Assembly: GCA_963702925.1 (NCBI GenBank)
Contig: OY969771.1
Coordinates: 930,001-994,000 of the forward strand
DNA from: CAIKMD01 sp963702925
GTDB taxonomy: Bacteria > Pseudomonadota > Alphaproteobacteria > ATCC43930 > CGMCC-115725
Length of the DNA stretch: 64,000 nt
Reading direction: 5' to 3'
The notes under the pieces were generated by a model that was not told where the DNA came from, searched no databases, and was given only the letters and a program-made list of their open reading frames with translations. Positions within the stretch are counted from its first letter, which is position 1. Every line of letters starts with the position of its first letter. Below, one piece after another: positions 63,149 through 64,000 of the stretch. The position numbers and the translations under genes were made by a program.

Positions 63149-64000
63149 TTAGCCCTCGTAACGGACGCGCTTCTCGATCGCGTCGAGCTTGGCGAGGACG
63201 GCGCCCGGCTCGACCGGCAGATTGCCGTCCGCCTCGCATTCGACCGCGGCCGCGATCGAGCCGATGATGGTGCCGATCACCGGGTCGTGCGTGCCCAGCA
63301 GCGACAGGGTCGCATAGGCCAGCAAGGCATCGCCGGCCCCCACCGCATCAGTCACGCGATCGACAAAGCTGTCGACGACGAAAAACAAATCGAGCGCTTC
63401 GTGGTCCTTCGAGCGGCAGGTGATGACGCCGCGATCGCCGAGCTTGAGGATCAATATCTTGCAGCGCGCCGCATCGTAAAGCTGCGAGGCAAGCGGGCGG
63501 ATGCCGGAATCCTGATCGGCGAGCGCGAAGCGCGCCTCGCGCTCGTTCGGCGTGATGAGGTCGAAATCCTGGAATTCGGTGATGTTGCCCCAGCGGCTCG
63601 CGACCTGGCTGTCGGCGACCTTCATCGCGCCTTTGGGAATTGCCTCGATGAGCGCCGGAATCGTGCGGCGATTGAAGATCCCGTGCCGGAAATCCGAGAA
63701 CACCACGGCATCCGTCGGAACGCTCGTCAGCGTATCGGACAATTTGTGCAGGATGTCGTCCGAAATGCTGCGGTTGTCGAGCGTATCGACCTTGATCAGC
63801 CGGTAGCCCTCCGCGACGATCGCATTCTTGTGGGTGGTCGGCCGCGTCTTGTCGATGATGGCGCGCACCTCGACCCCGGATCTCTTGAGCCCCGCAACCA
63901 CGAAATCCTTGAGCGGATCGTCGCCCAGCACGGTCGAGAACACCACCTCGGCGCCGGCGGCGCGAAGATGTTCCGCAACAACGGCTGCGCCGCCGATGAA
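63149..64000 (-). CDS. PfkB-family sugar kinase, RfaE/HldE-domain-1-like (5' end outside the window)
   Basis: The minus-strand frame is open to the last base of the window, so the N-terminus is missing. The C-terminal part has DRVTDAVGAGDALLAYATLS, the PfkB anion hole and catalytic Asp. The upstream FIGGAAVVAEHLRAAGAEVV is typical of the conserved glycine motif of RfaE. ADP-heptose-type phosphorylation is a reasonable inference. It is the first gene of the leftward operon seen here. Confidence 0.8.
   Translation of the reverse strand, partial: FIGGAAVVAEHLRAAGAEVVFSTVLGDDPLKDFVVAGLKRSGVEVRAIIDKTRPTTHKNAIVAEGYRLIKVDTLDNRSISDDILHKLSDTLTSVPTDAVVFSDFRHGIFNRRTIPALIEAIPKGAMKVADSQVASRWGNITEFQDFDLITPNEREARFALADQDSGIRPLASQLYDAARCKILILKLGDRGVITCRSKDHEALDLFFVVDSFVDRVTDAVGAGDALLAYATLSLLGTHDPVIGTIIGSIAAAVECEADGNLPVEPGAVLAKLDAIEKRVRYEG

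Overview
The window is about 64 kb of high-GC DNA from an alphaproteobacterium. The evidence is the gene order rpsL-rpsG-fusA-tuf joined to S10-spc-alpha with adk after secY, the rplKAJL-rpoBC block, the alphaproteobacterial-type RpoB/RpoC, and the lineage-typical GG-N10-GC promoters. The order cannot be fixed from sequence alone; a Rhodospirillales-like lineage is my guess.

Layout. Bases 1-1820 (+): end of a biotin-dependent acyl-CoA carboxylase alpha subunit, acylphosphatase, and an LplT-like MFS transporter. Bases 1903-20291 (-): the str-S10-spc-alpha ribosomal superoperon, read from rpsL down to rplQ. Bases 20612-32338 (-): secE-nusG-rplKAJL-rpoBC, ending in a clear intrinsic terminator. 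Bases 32403-34912 (-): tRNA-Trp, a PagL-like lipid A deacylase, a second tuf, tRNA-Gly and tRNA-Tyr. Bases 35110-37038: CMD-family protein, rlmB, a tiny DUF3096 membrane protein and a small lipoprotein.

Bases 37226-44526 hold the most interesting part: a compact locus resembling the Pseudomonas Fap functional-amyloid system. It encodes a FapF-like outer-membrane barrel with a coiled-coil N-terminus, a sigma-54 activator, a secreted fibre-like protein with three imperfect repeats, a CxxC protein carrying one copy of the same repeat, a periplasmic C39 peptidase (FapD-like), and a further secreted protein. Two of the secreted proteins carry a double-glycine leader motif of the type C39 peptidases cut, placed after a Sec signal peptide. 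The divergent AT-rich intergenic region has a perfect sigma-54 promoter on one strand and a good one on the other. I infer that the local activator drives both arms.

Bases 44549-47717 (-): a Rieske oxygenase, an alpha/beta hydrolase and an NAD(P)-binding protein, which look like a small aromatic-catabolism set. Bases 47806-64000: a surface-glycan and nucleotide-sugar cluster. It contains a NodU-type carbamoyltransferase, four glycosyltransferase-like genes, GDP-mannose dehydratase and GDP-fucose synthase, epimerases, a methyltransferase, a Nudix enzyme, an oxidoreductase, a PfkB kinase cut by the window edge, and a UDP-glucose-dehydrogenase-like protein that has lost the catalytic cysteine.

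All functional calls come from reading motifs and family resemblance; no search was run.
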